A stretch of 64,000 nt of DNA. Origin: Arthrobacter sulfonylureivorans. Lineage in GTDB: Bacteria; Actinomycetota; Actinomycetes; Actinomycetales; Micrococcaceae. Location: contig RJAE01000006.1 in the NCBI GenBank assembly GCA_004000035.1, positions 1-64,000 of the forward strand, given 5' to 3'. Below, piece after piece: positions 7,676 to 16,565 of this stretch (position 1 is the stretch's first letter; every line of letters begins with the position of its first letter). The notes beneath the pieces were generated by a model, which saw nothing but the letters and a program-made list of their open reading frames with translations, did no database searches and had not been told where the DNA came from. The position numbers and the translations under genes are program-made.

Positions 7676-8098
7676 TCAGGCGCCTTCGATGGCCGCCTTG
7701 GCGTTCGGGTCGGAGTCGGCGAGGAATTTGCCGATCCGGTCCACCTCTTCGGCCTCGCCGATGGCCCCAGCGGCCCGGCCCAGGGCGTAGAGGGCGCGCA
7801 GGAAGCCGCGGTTCGGTTCGTGTTCCCAGGGAATCGGGCCCGCCCCGCGCCAACCGGCGCGGCGCAGCGAGTCCAGACCGCGGTGGTATCCCACCCGGGC
7901 GTAGGCGTAGGACTCGACGGTCCGGCCCTCGGCGTAGGCTTCATCGGCCAGGATGGCCCACACCAGTGAGGAGGACGGGAACTTCGCGGCCAGATCCACC
8001 GCTTCGTCGCCGGCATCCAGGCGGGCCAGGACGTCGGTCTCTTCCGGCAGGTAGGTCGGCTCCGGGCCCAACAGGTTTGTGCGGAAGGGCTCGGTCAT
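7676..8098 (-). CDS. DUF3151 domain protein
   Basis: 140-residue member of the actinobacteria-specific DUF3151 family, function unknown. The family is recognised from LLGPEPTYLPEE near the start and the TPR-like helical core VWAILADEAYAEGRTVESYAYARVGYHRGLD with RRAGWRGAGPIPWEHEPNRGFLRALYALGR. Its ATG follows the fba stop codon directly (TAAATG), so it is the second gene of an fba operon, an arrangement known in this group. A terminator follows. Confidence 0.9.
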   Translation of the reverse strand: MTEPFRTNLLGPEPTYLPEETDVLARLDAGDEAVDLAAKFPSSSLVWAILADEAYAEGRTVESYAYARVGYHRGLDSLRRAGWRGAGPIPWEHEPNRGFLRALYALGRAAGAIGEAEEVDRIGKFLADSDPNAKAAIEGA

Positions 8099-9121
8099 TT
8101 ACTTCACCGACTTTCCGGCAGAGCCAAGGCGCTGGGCGGCTTCCACCACGCGGGCTGCCATGGACTTCTCGGCGGCCGCACCCCAAACACGCGGGTCGTA
8201 GGCCTTCTTGTTGCCCACCTCGCCGTCAACCTTCAGTACGCCGTCGTAATTAGCAAACATGTGGCCGGCCACCGGGCGGGTGAAGGCGTACTGGGTGTCC
8301 GTGTCCACGTTCATCTTGATCACGCCGTAGGAGACGGCGTCGGCGATCTCCTGCTCGGACGAGCCGGAGCCGCCGTGGAAGACCAGGTCGAACGGGTTGG
8401 CCTTGCCGATCTTCGCGCCGACCTCGGCCTGGATCTGCTTGAGCAGCTCCGGGCGCAGCTTCACTCCGCCGGGCTTGTACACGCCGTGCACGTTGCCGAA
8501 GGTCAGCGCGGTGATGTAGCGGCCCTTCTCCCCGGCGCCCAGCGCCTCGATGGTCTTCAGTCCGTCGTCCACGGTGGTGTAGAGCTTCTCGTTGATCTCG
8601 TTTTCGACGCCGTCTTCCTCGCCGCCCACGGTGCCGATCTCCACTTCCAGGATGATCTTGGCCGCGGCGGTGCGGGCCAGCAAGTCCTCGGCCACCTTCA
8701 GGTTCTCTTCAAGCGTCTCGGCCGAGCCGTCCCACATGTGCGACTGGAAGATCGGGTCTTCGCCTCGCTTCACGGCCGCCTCGGACTCCGCCAGCAGCGG
8801 CAGCACAAAGCTGTCCAGCTTGTCCTTCGGGCAGTGGTCGGTGTGCAGTGCCACGTTGACCGGGTACTTCTTGGCCACCTCGCGGGCGAACGCGGCGAAG
8901 CCCAGCGAACCGGCAACCATGTCCTTGACGCCGGAGCCGGACCAGTACGCGGCGCCGCCGGTGGAAACCTGGATGATGCCGTCGGATCCGGCGTCGGCAA
9001 AGCCCTGCAGGGCTGCGTTGAGGGTCTGCGAGGAGGTGACGTTGATCGCCGGGTAGGCGAAGCCGCCCGCTTTGGCGCGGTCAATCATGTCGGCATAGAT
9101 CTCAGGGGTTGCAACGGGCAT
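8099..9121 (-). CDS. fba: Class II fructose-bisphosphate aldolase
   Basis: 340-residue zinc-dependent class II aldolase, interconverting fructose 1,6-bisphosphate with DHAP and glyceraldehyde 3-phosphate in glycolysis and gluconeogenesis. Visible motifs are HTDHCPKD (catalytic Asp and first zinc His, around residues 93-100), EIGTVGGEEDG, the zinc His in FGNVHGVYKPG, and the phosphate loop LVFHGGSGSSEQE followed by GVIKMNVDTDTQYAF. Start at 9121 has GGAGTCAGC upstream; the longer frame to 9358 is not supported. DUF3151 is immediately downstream. Confidence 0.97.
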   Translation of the reverse strand: MPVATPEIYADMIDRAKAGGFAYPAINVTSSQTLNAALQGFADAGSDGIIQVSTGGAAYWSGSGVKDMVAGSLGFAAFAREVAKKYPVNVALHTDHCPKDKLDSFVLPLLAESEAAVKRGEDPIFQSHMWDGSAETLEENLKVAEDLLARTAAAKIILEVEIGTVGGEEDGVENEINEKLYTTVDDGLKTIEALGAGEKGRYITALTFGNVHGVYKPGGVKLRPELLKQIQAEVGAKIGKANPFDLVFHGGSGSSEQEIADAVSYGVIKMNVDTDTQYAFTRPVAGHMFANYDGVLKVDGEVGNKKAYDPRVWGAAAEKSMAARVVEAAQRLGSAGKSVK

Positions 9122-9408
9122 GCTGACTCCTTGGCTAGCGATACGGATTCGAAGGCGTTGCCTCTGGGCCCATCCTATCGAGTCGCGCTCGGGGAGCAGC
9201 TTCGCGTCCGTCCGCCCCGCAGTTTCGAGAGGCCCCGGGGCGGCCGCCACCAACCGGATCCGGTCAGGCGTGTGTGAAGCCGGGTTACATCCGCGGCCTC
9301 GCTTTTCACTTGCCGTCGCCGGCCGCGGGCGCCCGGAGGAGCCGGTGTCCCGTGGCACCGCCGCAAGGCACTACCCCGCGGCGTGGCCTGCCGTGGCAAG
9401 CTGGAACC

Positions 9409-10413
9409 ATGACTGAATTCCCGCCGCCGTTCCACGGTCCGCGCGATCCCGGCGACGCTTGGGTGGAAGGACCGGACGGCACCCGGATGTGGGGCCGGTT
9501 CGGCTCGGCCGGGCTGCTGGCGGTGGACCGCGAGCGCGGCATCCTGCTCCAGCACCGGGCCCAGTGGAGCCACTTCGGCGGCACCTGGGGAATCCCGGGC
9601 GGCGCGCGCCATCAAGATGAACTGGCAGTCGACGCCGCCCTGCGCGAGGCGAACGAGGAGGCCGACGTCCCGGTCGACGCACTGGCGCCGCTGTTCACCT
9701 CGGTACTGGACCTGGGCTTTTGGTCCTACACCACCGCAGCCGCCAGGACCGTGCGGCCGTTCGAACCGGCCATTACCGACGCCGAGAGCCTTGCCCTGGC
9801 CTGGGTGCCGCTAGATGAAGTGGACAATCTGCCGCTGCATCCGCACTTCGGCGAGGCCTGGCCGCGGCTGCGTACCTTGCTGGAACACCCGGCGCTGCTG
9901 GTCATCGACGCCGCGAACGTGGTGGGCTCCCGGCCGAACGGCTGGTGGAAGGACCGCGCCGGTGCCGCCCGCCGCCTGCTGGCCTCGCTGCGCGCCGCGC
10001 TGGAACCGGGGCTTCCGGCCGACCTGCTGGCGGTGCCCGCCGGCACCGTGTGGCCCCGCACCGTCGTCGTGCTGGAAGGCACCGCGAAGGATGCCGCCGC
10101 TGAAGGTCGCCACGAGTACGACGGCGGGGCGCCCCCTTCCCCGGATGGCGCCACCTCGCATCCGGCCTCCCCGAGCGACGACGGCGGTGCCGGCCAGACC
10201 TCGGCAGCGCACCGCCGCGGTGTGCAACTGGAGGTGGTGCACGCGGCCGGGTCGGGCGACGACGAGATCGTGGCCCAGGTGGAGAAGGCGTTCGGCGCCG
10301 ACCCCGAGGCGCCGGTGACCGTGGTGACGTCGGACCGCGGCCTGCGCGAACGGGTGGAGGGCATCGGCGCCCGGGCAGTCGGCGCGGGAGCGCTGCTGGA
10401 CCTACTCGGCTGA
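9409..10413 (+). CDS. NUDIX hydrolase fused to a NYN/PIN-like nuclease domain
   Basis: 334-residue two-domain protein. Residues about 25-150 are a NUDIX hydrolase, with the box G-x5-E-x7-REANEE seen from GGARHQDELAV to REANEEADV (residues 64-87). Residues about 160-334 look like a NYN/PIN-type nuclease: LLVIDAANVVGSRPNGWWKDR supplies the first acidic cluster, and VHAAGSGDDEIVAQVE and VVTSDRGLRERV supply the later ones. A Pro/Ser/Gly-rich insertion of about 30 residues (near 240-270) sits inside the second domain. Possible nucleotide or RNA housekeeping role; substrate unknown. ATG at 9409; the upstream frame is rejected. Confidence 0.83.
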   Translation: MTEFPPPFHGPRDPGDAWVEGPDGTRMWGRFGSAGLLAVDRERGILLQHRAQWSHFGGTWGIPGGARHQDELAVDAALREANEEADVPVDALAPLFTSVLDLGFWSYTTAAARTVRPFEPAITDAESLALAWVPLDEVDNLPLHPHFGEAWPRLRTLLEHPALLVIDAANVVGSRPNGWWKDRAGAARRLLASLRAALEPGLPADLLAVPAGTVWPRTVVVLEGTAKDAAAEGRHEYDGGAPPSPDGATSHPASPSDDGGAGQTSAAHRRGVQLEVVHAAGSGDDEIVAQVEKAFGADPEAPVTVVTSDRGLRERVEGIGARAVGAGALLDLLG

Positions 10414-10464
10414 CCGCGGGGCCGCGCACCCAACGGCTCTCTCGGCCCCCGGCCAAGCTCCCGG

Positions 10465-10557
10465 TGTCCACGTTTTGGCGGGGCCGTTTGCATCGCCGCA
10501 GGTCAGAGGCCTGTGGACAGCCAAGACATGGACAATTCCTGCTGAACCTGGACAGCT
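10465..10557 (-). repeat. Palindromic intergenic repeat, copy 1
   Basis: Member of a five-copy family in this window. In the minus orientation it reads CTGTCCAGGTTCA, then TTGTCCATGTCTTG, a core with CTGACCTGCGGCGATG, and ends CGCCAAAACGTGGACA. The second TGTCCA box and the terminal TGGACA box form an imperfect stem. It lies between the NUDIX-NYN gene and the converging SpoU methyltransferase gene. Confidence 0.85.
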
Positions 10558-10631
10558 GACGCGGGGGCTTACGGCTAATTTCGGGATCTGCACTGAGTCC
10601 CGCGCACGCGCCCCCGCCCGCGCGCCCATGC

Positions 10632-11348
10632 CTACGGACCGGCCGCCCCCACTGGCTGTGCAAACACGTGGCGGCGGATCCACGCGTGCATGGCGATGGC
10701 CGCGGCGGCGGAGGCGTTGATCGAGCGGGTGGAGCCAAACTGAGCGATCGACAGCGTGGCGTCGGCGGCCGCGTGGACCTCCGGTGTCAGCCCGGGCCCT
10801 TCCTGCCCGAACACCAGCACGGCGTTCTCCGGCAAGTCGTAGGTCTCCAGCGGTACCGAGTCGGGGAAATTATCAATCCCGATGATCCGCAGCCCCTCGC
10901 CCTGCGCCCAGGCCACGAAGTCCTCCACCGTGGGGTGGTGCCGGACGTGTTGGTAGCGGTCGGTGACCATCGCCCCGCGCCGGTTCCACCGCCGTCGTCC
11001 GATGATGTGCACTTCCTTGGCCAGGAAGGCATTGGCGCAGCGCACCACGGAGCCGATGTTCAGGTCGTGCTGCCAGTTCTCGATGGCCACGTGAAAATTA
11101 TGCCGGCGGGAGTCCAGGTCCGCGACGATCGCGTCATGCTTCCAGTAGCGGTACTGGTCCGTCACGTTGCGGCGGTCGCCGTCGGCCAGCAGTTGCGGGT
11201 CCCAGTGGTCGCCCTCCGGCAAGGTCCCTTCCCAAGGCCCGACGCCGATGCTTGCCTCCGGGACGCCGGTTCCGGCAGCGTCGGGGCTGGCTTCGTCGGG
11301 GGCGGCTTCCATACGGTCCGCCTGGGTTTGGCCTGCGTTTTCTTCCAC
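10632..11348 (-). CDS. TrmH/SpoU-family RNA 2'-O-methyltransferase
   Basis: 238-residue SAM-dependent RNA ribose methyltransferase of the SPOUT superfamily. Motif 1 is visible as VAIENWQHDLNIGSVVRCANAF (asparagine and arginine of the active site), motif 2 as AVLVFGQEGPGL and motif 3 as LSIAQFGSTRSINASAAAAIAM, which together build the trefoil-knot SAM site. The N-terminal 60 residues are an acidic extension not conserved in the family. GTG start at 11348. The target RNA is unknown (tRNA or rRNA). Divergent from the HAD phosphatase gene, 52 bp away. Confidence 0.92.
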   Translation of the reverse strand: MEENAGQTQADRMEAAPDEASPDAAGTGVPEASIGVGPWEGTLPEGDHWDPQLLADGDRRNVTDQYRYWKHDAIVADLDSRRHNFHVAIENWQHDLNIGSVVRCANAFLAKEVHIIGRRRWNRRGAMVTDRYQHVRHHPTVEDFVAWAQGEGLRIIGIDNFPDSVPLETYDLPENAVLVFGQEGPGLTPEVHAAADATLSIAQFGSTRSINASAAAAIAMHAWIRRHVFAQPVGAAGP

Positions 11349-11400
11349 CCCACAAGCCTAGGTGACAGACTGGGGCCGAACGCACCGCAGAAAGGGAACC

Positions 11401-12207
11401 ATGCACCTGCAGAAGACCCGCACGCCGGCCGACATCGAATGCTGGCTCACCGACATGGACGGCGTGCTGGTCCACGAGAGCACCGCCATCCCCGGTGCCG
11501 CCGAATTGATCCAGCGCTGGGTGGACACCTCCAAGCGGTTCTTGGTGCTGACCAACAACTCCATTTACACGCCCCGGGATATGGCCGCACGGCTGCATCA
11601 GGCCGGGCTGGAGGTGCCGGAGGAGAACATCTGGACGTCGGCGCTGGCCACCGCCCAGTTCCTACGCAACCAGACGCCCTCGTCGGAGGGGCACGGCCGC
11701 GCGTACGTGATCGGCGAGGCCGGACTGACCACGGCTCTGCACGAGGCCGGCTTCATCCTGACCGACCGGGACCCGCAGTACGTGGTGCTGGGCGAAACGC
11801 GCACGTACTCCTTCGAGGCGATCACCAAGGCCATCCGGCTGATCCTGGCCGGCTCGCGCTTCATTGCCACCAACCCGGATGCCACCGGCCCGTCCACCGA
11901 GGGTGTGCTGCCGGCGACCGGTGCCATCGCTGCGCTGATCAGCAAGGCCACCAACCGTCAGCCGTACATTGTGGGCAAACCGAATCCGATGATGTTCCGC
12001 TCGGCCATGAACCAGATCGATGCCCACTCCGAGACCACGGCGATGATCGGCGACCGGATGGACACGGACATCGTCGCCGGCATGGAGGCCGGACTGCACA
12101 CGGTGCTGGTCTACACCGGCATCACCCAGCCCGACGACGTGGCCCGCTTCCCCTTCCGGCCCAACCAAACGGTCGACTCGGTGGCAGATCTGATTCAGCT
12201 CGTATAG
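11401..12207 (+). CDS. HAD-IIA family hydrolase (NagD-like)
   Basis: 268-residue HAD-superfamily subclass IIA phosphatase. Motif I is WLTDMDGVLVHE (nucleophile and acid Asp), motif II VLTNNS, motif III the lysine in YIVGKPNPMMF and motif IV MIGDRMDTDIVAGMEAG. Such enzymes dephosphorylate nucleotides or sugar phosphates; the substrate here is not predictable. ATG at 11401 with GAAAGGGAACC upstream; the frame from 11362 lacks this. Ends 31 bp from a converging hydrolase gene. Confidence 0.93.
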   Translation: MHLQKTRTPADIECWLTDMDGVLVHESTAIPGAAELIQRWVDTSKRFLVLTNNSIYTPRDMAARLHQAGLEVPEENIWTSALATAQFLRNQTPSSEGHGRAYVIGEAGLTTALHEAGFILTDRDPQYVVLGETRTYSFEAITKAIRLILAGSRFIATNPDATGPSTEGVLPATGAIAALISKATNRQPYIVGKPNPMMFRSAMNQIDAHSETTAMIGDRMDTDIVAGMEAGLHTVLVYTGITQPDDVARFPFRPNQTVDSVADLIQLV

Positions 12208-12238
12208 GGCGGCCCGAACCTAGGCGACAGCCGCCGGG

Positions 12239-13249
12239 CTAGAAGAACTGCGCCTTCATGCCAGCCACCGGCAGCGGGAAGAAGTCGTTTTCCACCTGCT
12301 GGATGATCGGCACGTAGATCGCCGAGTTCCACTGCGGACTGGCGTGGGCCGGCCGGGCGCCTTCCGTCACCAGGTTGTTGGTGAGGAAGTTCGCCTCGTA
12401 GTTCACCAGCCAGCTGCGCCGGGCGGTGGTGTAGTTGATCGTCTGATCTCCCGGATTCCCCATCCACGCCATCTTGGTCTCGCCGATGCTGTGGCTGAAG
12501 CGGTGCGCGTCGAAGTGATAGATGTACGAGGACTGCGACTGGATCAGCGTGCTGGAGACGGCCAGCGGGGACAACTGCTCCATGGTCTGTTCCACGATCT
12601 GCCGCCAGCTGCGTTCGTTCTTGTGCACAATCCGCTCACCCAGCTCGTATCCCCCGCGCAGATAACTCGGGACCCGGTAGCCGGCCTCGTACAGGAACAC
12701 CACGCCCTCGAACATGGTCTTGTCCAGCACGTCGAAGCGGCTGTACGGGGACGAGTCCATCAGGATCAGCTCCACCGGGAAGCCCTTGGCCCGCAGCCGG
12801 GCGGTCACCTCCACCGCCACCATGCCGCCGAAGCTGTGCCCGTAGAAGTAGAGCTTCTGCAGGTTGTTGTCCTGGATGTGTTTTTGCAACACCTCGGTCA
12901 GCTCGGCCAGATCCAGTCCGCGGTTCGAGTAGCCCGCCACCGCCAGCCGGCCGCGCTCCGCAAAGCCGGTGCGCAGCGAGTTCAGGATCCACAGCCCCTC
13001 CTCCCAGCTGGTCTTGTACCCCGGGAACACTACCCAACTGGAGCGCGGGAAGCGCCGGTCCGCGCCCTCGTCCGCCAGCGTGAGGATCTGCGCTTCGTTG
13101 CGCATACCCTGGATGGCGCGGGTGGCCGCCAGGTCCGCGGCGGTGCCGAGGCCGAACGCCGCGCCGATCAGGAACGACCGCCGCGAGACCCGGTGCAGGT
13201 CGCTGGCCAGGCGCAGCTGGCGGGCGGCCTTGTTCCTGCGTACATCCAT
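12239..13249 (-). CDS. Exported alpha/beta-hydrolase with Tat-like signal
   Basis: 336-residue protein with an N-terminal twin-arginine motif VSRRSFLIGAAFGLG (residues 22-36), suggesting Tat-dependent export or membrane anchoring, followed by an alpha/beta-hydrolase-type core: VVFPGYKTSWEEGLW and the nucleophile elbow YFYGHSFGGMVAVEV with GHSFGG. The mid-protein LILMDSSPYSRFD strand may hold the acid. No assigned substrate; a lipase, esterase or thioesterase-like role is plausible. It lies 26 bp downstream of pyrE on the same strand, probably cotranscribed but functionally unrelated. Confidence 0.72.
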   Translation of the reverse strand: MDVRRNKAARQLRLASDLHRVSRRSFLIGAAFGLGTAADLAATRAIQGMRNEAQILTLADEGADRRFPRSSWVVFPGYKTSWEEGLWILNSLRTGFAERGRLAVAGYSNRGLDLAELTEVLQKHIQDNNLQKLYFYGHSFGGMVAVEVTARLRAKGFPVELILMDSSPYSRFDVLDKTMFEGVVFLYEAGYRVPSYLRGGYELGERIVHKNERSWRQIVEQTMEQLSPLAVSSTLIQSQSSYIYHFDAHRFSHSIGETKMAWMGNPGDQTINYTTARRSWLVNYEANFLTNNLVTEGARPAHASPQWNSAIYVPIIQQVENDFFPLPVAGMKAQFF

Positions 13250-13275
13250 GAGTTTGGTGGGCTTACCTGCCGCGG

Positions 13276-13854
13276 CTAGTCCAGGCCCAGCTCGTCCTTG
13301 CCGAAGGCGAACAGATACGGCACGCCTGCTTCAGCCTCGATGCGTTCCTTGGCGCCGGTGTCGCGGTCCACGATGACGGCCACCGCCTTGATCTGCCCGC
13401 CGGCGTTGCAAACGCCTTCCACCGCGGTCAGGGCGGAGCCGCCGGTAGTGGAGGTGTCTTCCAGTACGACGACGGAGCGATCCTTCACGTCCGGTCCCTC
13501 AACTTGGCGGCCCATTCCGTAGGACTTCTGCGCCTTGCGCACCACGAAAGCGTCCACTGCGCGGCCGGCGTCTGCCGCGGCGTGCATCAGCGCGGTGCCC
13601 ACCGGGTCGGCACCCATCGTCAGACCGCCGGCCGACTGGAACTCGATGCCAGCCTCATCCAGCATGGCCAGCATGACCCTGCCGACCAAGCGGGAGGCTT
13701 CGTGGTGCAGGGTGACCCGGCGCAGGTCGATGTAGTAATCGGCCTCGGCACCGCTGGACAGCGTGACTTTGCCGCGCACCACGGCCAGTTCCTTGATCAG
13801 TTCGAGCAGGCGGGCGCGGTCGGCCGCTGGATCGGCCGCAGAAGTCTGGGTCAT
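13276..13854 (-). CDS. pyrE: Orotate phosphoribosyltransferase
   Basis: 192-residue PyrE, converting orotate and PRPP to orotidine 5'-monophosphate in de novo pyrimidine synthesis. The type I PRTase PRPP-binding motif is VVVLEDTSTTGGSALTAVE; upstream are SSGAEADYYIDLRRVTLHHEA and GGLTMGADPVGTAL, typical of OPRT, and the mobile loop carries RKAQKSYGMGRQVEG. Start at 13854 (MTQTSA) with GGGAACC before it; the 460-residue open frame extending to 14658 is an antisense artefact of the neighbouring hydrolase gene. Confidence 0.96.
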   Translation of the reverse strand: MTQTSAADPAADRARLLELIKELAVVRGKVTLSSGAEADYYIDLRRVTLHHEASRLVGRVMLAMLDEAGIEFQSAGGLTMGADPVGTALMHAAADAGRAVDAFVVRKAQKSYGMGRQVEGPDVKDRSVVVLEDTSTTGGSALTAVEGVCNAGGQIKAVAVIVDRDTGAKERIEAEAGVPYLFAFGKDELGLD

Positions 13855-14022
13855 GGTTCCCAGTCTATGGGGTTGCTCCTGCGGCATTGGCGAATCGGTG
13901 ACGCCGGGATGCCCGGCGCAGAGTTTCGTTGCTTCCGGACACCCTACGTACGCGTACCAGTGACCATTGGCGCCCCGCCTGTCATAATCGGGGCCACGCG
14001 AGCTAGGGGAGGTTTGCACACA

Positions 14023-14712
14023 ATGGCCACCTTTGTGTTGATTCACGGGGCCGGGGACGTCGGGTGGTATTGGCATTTGGTGGAGGCCCAACTGCGGGCC
14101 CGAGGACATGACGTCCTCGCCCCCGATTTGCCCAGCGAGGACGAAACCAAGGGACTGGACGAGACGGCAGACGACGTAGTCCGGGAGATCGGCGACCGGC
14201 GGGACCTGGTGGTTGTCGGCCAGTCGTTTGGCGGCTTCACCGCGCCGCTGATCGCCGCCCGGCTGCCGGTCAAGCTGCTGGTCTACCTTGCGGCGATGGT
14301 CCCGGCCCCCGGTGAGCGGCCCGCGGACTGGTGGAGCAATACCGGATACGGCGAAGCAGCCAAGGAGCAGGCCGCCACCGACGGCGGGCTGACCGGCAAC
14401 CCGGATCCGTTCATCAGCTTCTACAACGGCGTCCCGCGCGAGTTGGCCGAGGAGGCATTGAGTTATGAGCGCGGCCAGTCGGAAGCATCCCAGGCCGAGC
14501 CTTGGCCACTGGAGGCCCATCCGGATGTGCCGACGAAGTTCATCCTGTGCAAGGACGACCACTTCTTCCCCGCCGATTTGTTCCGCCGGCTCGTGCCCGA
14601 GCGGCTGGGCATTGTCCCGGACGAAATCCCCGGTTGCCACTGCGTTGCGCTCAGCCACCCCAAAGAGTTGGCCGACCAGCTAGAGAGCTACCTGGGCGAG
14701 CAGCTGGGCTAG
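14023..14712 (+). CDS. Alpha/beta-fold hydrolase
   Basis: 229-residue soluble alpha/beta-hydrolase of the esterase/salicylate-hydrolase-like group. The oxyanion segment is FVLIHGAGDVGWYW, the nucleophile elbow VVVGQSFGGFTAPL with Ser68, the acid likely Asp in CKDDHFFP and the catalytic histidine in IPGCHCVALSHPKEL. The start at 14023 is well supported by GGGGAGG 10 bases upstream. Substrate unknown. The gene is divergent from pyrE and converges on a lipoprotein gene with a 4-bp overlap. Confidence 0.88.
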   Translation: MATFVLIHGAGDVGWYWHLVEAQLRARGHDVLAPDLPSEDETKGLDETADDVVREIGDRRDLVVVGQSFGGFTAPLIAARLPVKLLVYLAAMVPAPGERPADWWSNTGYGEAAKEQAATDGGLTGNPDPFISFYNGVPRELAEEALSYERGQSEASQAEPWPLEAHPDVPTKFILCKDDHFFPADLFRRLVPERLGIVPDEIPGCHCVALSHPKELADQLESYLGEQLG

Positions 14713-15155
14713 AGTCCCCGGACCAGCAGGTTCGGGTGCAGCTGCTCCCAGCCGTCGGCCAGGTCCTTGCTCGCGTCGTAACCGTCGACTGCCAGCCTGG
14801 CGCTGACGCCGCCGGCACCGCTGACCTCAATCTGGCCCAGGTCGCCCGGCATGAATTGACGGGGCACTTCGGTGGAGCAGCCCGCCACCCACTCTGAGTT
14901 GATCTGCCGGTTGACGATGGCGACGCAGAACCCGTTCGGGGTCGCACGCGTCGCGTAGAAGGCGAAATCGTCCCGCTCGACCAACAAGCGGGCGCTGTCA
15001 GGGTCCGCTTCCGGCGGAAGTTCTACTTGCACTGGAAGTTCGTCGCCCGCAGTGGACGTTTCCGCCAAGGCTGAGACGCCTGCCTTCGGCCCGCCGCAGC
15101 CGGCCAGCGCCAGCACTACAACGGCACCGGCCGCCACCTTGACCAATGTGCGCAT
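14709..15155 (-). CDS. Putative lipoprotein
   Basis: 148-residue secreted lipoprotein: MRTLVKVAAGAVVVLALAGC forms a signal peptide with lipobox LAGC (Cys20), followed by a small polar domain with two further cysteines (NGFCVAIV, VAGCSTEV) that could form a disulfide. No family recognised. Start at 15155 has AGGGGAGTC directly upstream. Overlaps the converging hydrolase gene by 4 bp. Confidence 0.78.
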   Translation of the reverse strand: MRTLVKVAAGAVVVLALAGCGGPKAGVSALAETSTAGDELPVQVELPPEADPDSARLLVERDDFAFYATRATPNGFCVAIVNRQINSEWVAGCSTEVPRQFMPGDLGQIEVSGAGGVSARLAVDGYDASKDLADGWEQLHPNLLVRGL

Positions 15156-15270
15156 GACTCCCCTGCCGTCAGTGGATGAGCGTTTGTCTCACGCTAGCCC
15201 CGGAATAGCAGACGTGGGAGCTCAAGCAGGTTGCGAAACGATAACTTCAGACCGCTCGGGAGCGAAGCAG

Positions 15271-16470
15271 TTACGCTGACGCCGCGGCCTCGATCGCCTC
15301 GGGCGAAAGCACATGCCCGATCGCCAGCGACACGGCTCCCAGCACGCCCGCGCGCTGCCCGGCCACCGACGGGGCAATCCGCAGGTGCTCGGTGGCCAGC
15401 GGCAGCGAGCGCCGGTAGACCACTTCTCGAATGCCGGCCAGCAGGTGCTCGCCGGCCTGTGCCAGCCGGCCGCCGACCACGATCACGGACGGATTGACCA
15501 GGTTCACGCAGGTGGCCAGCACGTCGCCGATGTCCCGGCCTGCCTGGCGCACGGCCTGGATCGCCTGCAGGTCGCCCGAGCGTACCAGGTCAATCACGTC
15601 CTGGCTGCTGTAGGCCTTCTTCCCGTCGGCCGACAGTGCTGCAGCCAGCGCCGGCCCGCCCGCCAGCGCCTCCAAACAGCCGGTGTTCCCGCAGCGGCAG
15701 GCCACGCCGTCACCGCGCGGCACCCGCACATGGCCCAGGTCCCCGGCGGTACCCTGCGCGCCGCGCTGGAGTTGGCCGGAAGAAATGATGCCGGCGCCAA
15801 TCCCGGTGGCCACCTTGATCAGCATCAGGTCGGCGGTCTCCGGCCACGCCATCGCCTGCTCGCCCAGCGCCATGATGTTGACGTCGTTGTCCACCAGCAC
15901 CGGCACCTTGAAGTGTTGCTGCACCAGTCCGGGAACGTCCACGCGGTCCCAGCCGGGCATGATCGGCGGATTGATCGGCCGGCCCGTGTCATGTTCGACC
16001 GGCCCGGGCAGCCCGATGCCAATCGCGCCCAGGTCCGCCGCCCTCCGGCCGGCTTCCTGCAGCAGCCGCGCCACCGCGTCGCAGAGCCAACCCAGCACGC
16101 TGTCCGGGCCGCTGGCGATGCTCAGTTCGGCGCGCTCTTCGGCCAGCACCGCACCGGAGAGGTCGGCCACGACCACCAGCGCGTGCGTGGCACCGAGGTC
16201 CGCTCCGACCACCAGCCGCGCGGCCGGATTGAGTGCAAACAACGACGGCGGCCTACCGCCGGTCGAGGTCGCTCCGCCGACGGGGGCGATCAGCCCTACG
16301 CGCATCAGCGCGTCCACGCGGGCGGTCACCGTGGACCGGGCCAGGCCGGTCAGCTGCGCCAGTTCGGCGCGGGTGCGTGGCTGGCCATCACGGAGCAGCT
16401 GGAACACCTCGCTGGCTCCTGCGGCCGGCTGCGCGGCCAGGCGCTGCGGGGCGACGTCGGACTTCAACAC
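15271..16470 (-). CDS. ROK family transcriptional repressor
   Basis: 399-residue ROK-family regulator. Residues about 18-75 are a winged helix-turn-helix (SEVFQLLRDGQPRTRAELAQL...LARSTVTARVDALM); the rest is a ROK sugar-kinase-like fold with VVGADLGATHALVVVADL (ATP-loop relic), GIGLPGPVEHDTG and the ROK zinc signature GHVRVPRGDGVACRCGNTGCLEALA (HxCxCGxxGC pattern). The intact zinc motif indicates an inducer-binding repressor. GTG start at 16470. It is divergent from the sugar ABC operon and presumably represses it until the transported sugar or a derivative binds. Confidence 0.93.
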   Translation of the reverse strand: MLKSDVAPQRLAAQPAAGASEVFQLLRDGQPRTRAELAQLTGLARSTVTARVDALMRVGLIAPVGGATSTGGRPPSLFALNPAARLVVGADLGATHALVVVADLSGAVLAEERAELSIASGPDSVLGWLCDAVARLLQEAGRRAADLGAIGIGLPGPVEHDTGRPINPPIMPGWDRVDVPGLVQQHFKVPVLVDNDVNIMALGEQAMAWPETADLMLIKVATGIGAGIISSGQLQRGAQGTAGDLGHVRVPRGDGVACRCGNTGCLEALAGGPALAAALSADGKKAYSSQDVIDLVRSGDLQAIQAVRQAGRDIGDVLATCVNLVNPSVIVVGGRLAQAGEHLLAGIREVVYRRSLPLATEHLRIAPSVAGQRAGVLGAVSLAIGHVLSPEAIEAAASA

Positions 16471-16529
16471 ACTTTCAGTAGAGCATGCCCCACTTCTATT
16501 TGTCTCTATGCAGACTAAGAAAGACCTTT

Positions 16530-16544
16530 CAACAACTTATGTTG
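16530..16544. promoter_or_regulatory. Candidate ROK-repressor operator
   Basis: CAACA-n5-TGTTG inverted repeat in the AT-richer gap between the divergent ROK gene and the sugar ABC operon, about 20 bp before the ATPase gene start. Position fits an operator, but the arms are only 5 bp, so this is tentative. Confidence 0.4.
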
Positions 16545-16565
16545 GACTATCGACAAAAGTATGTG

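Noticed and set aside
13504-14022. N-terminal extension of the alpha/beta-hydrolase (open frame from 13504)
   Set aside because: Antisense to pyrE; the real start at 14023 has a strong GGGGAGG site and the fold begins at once.
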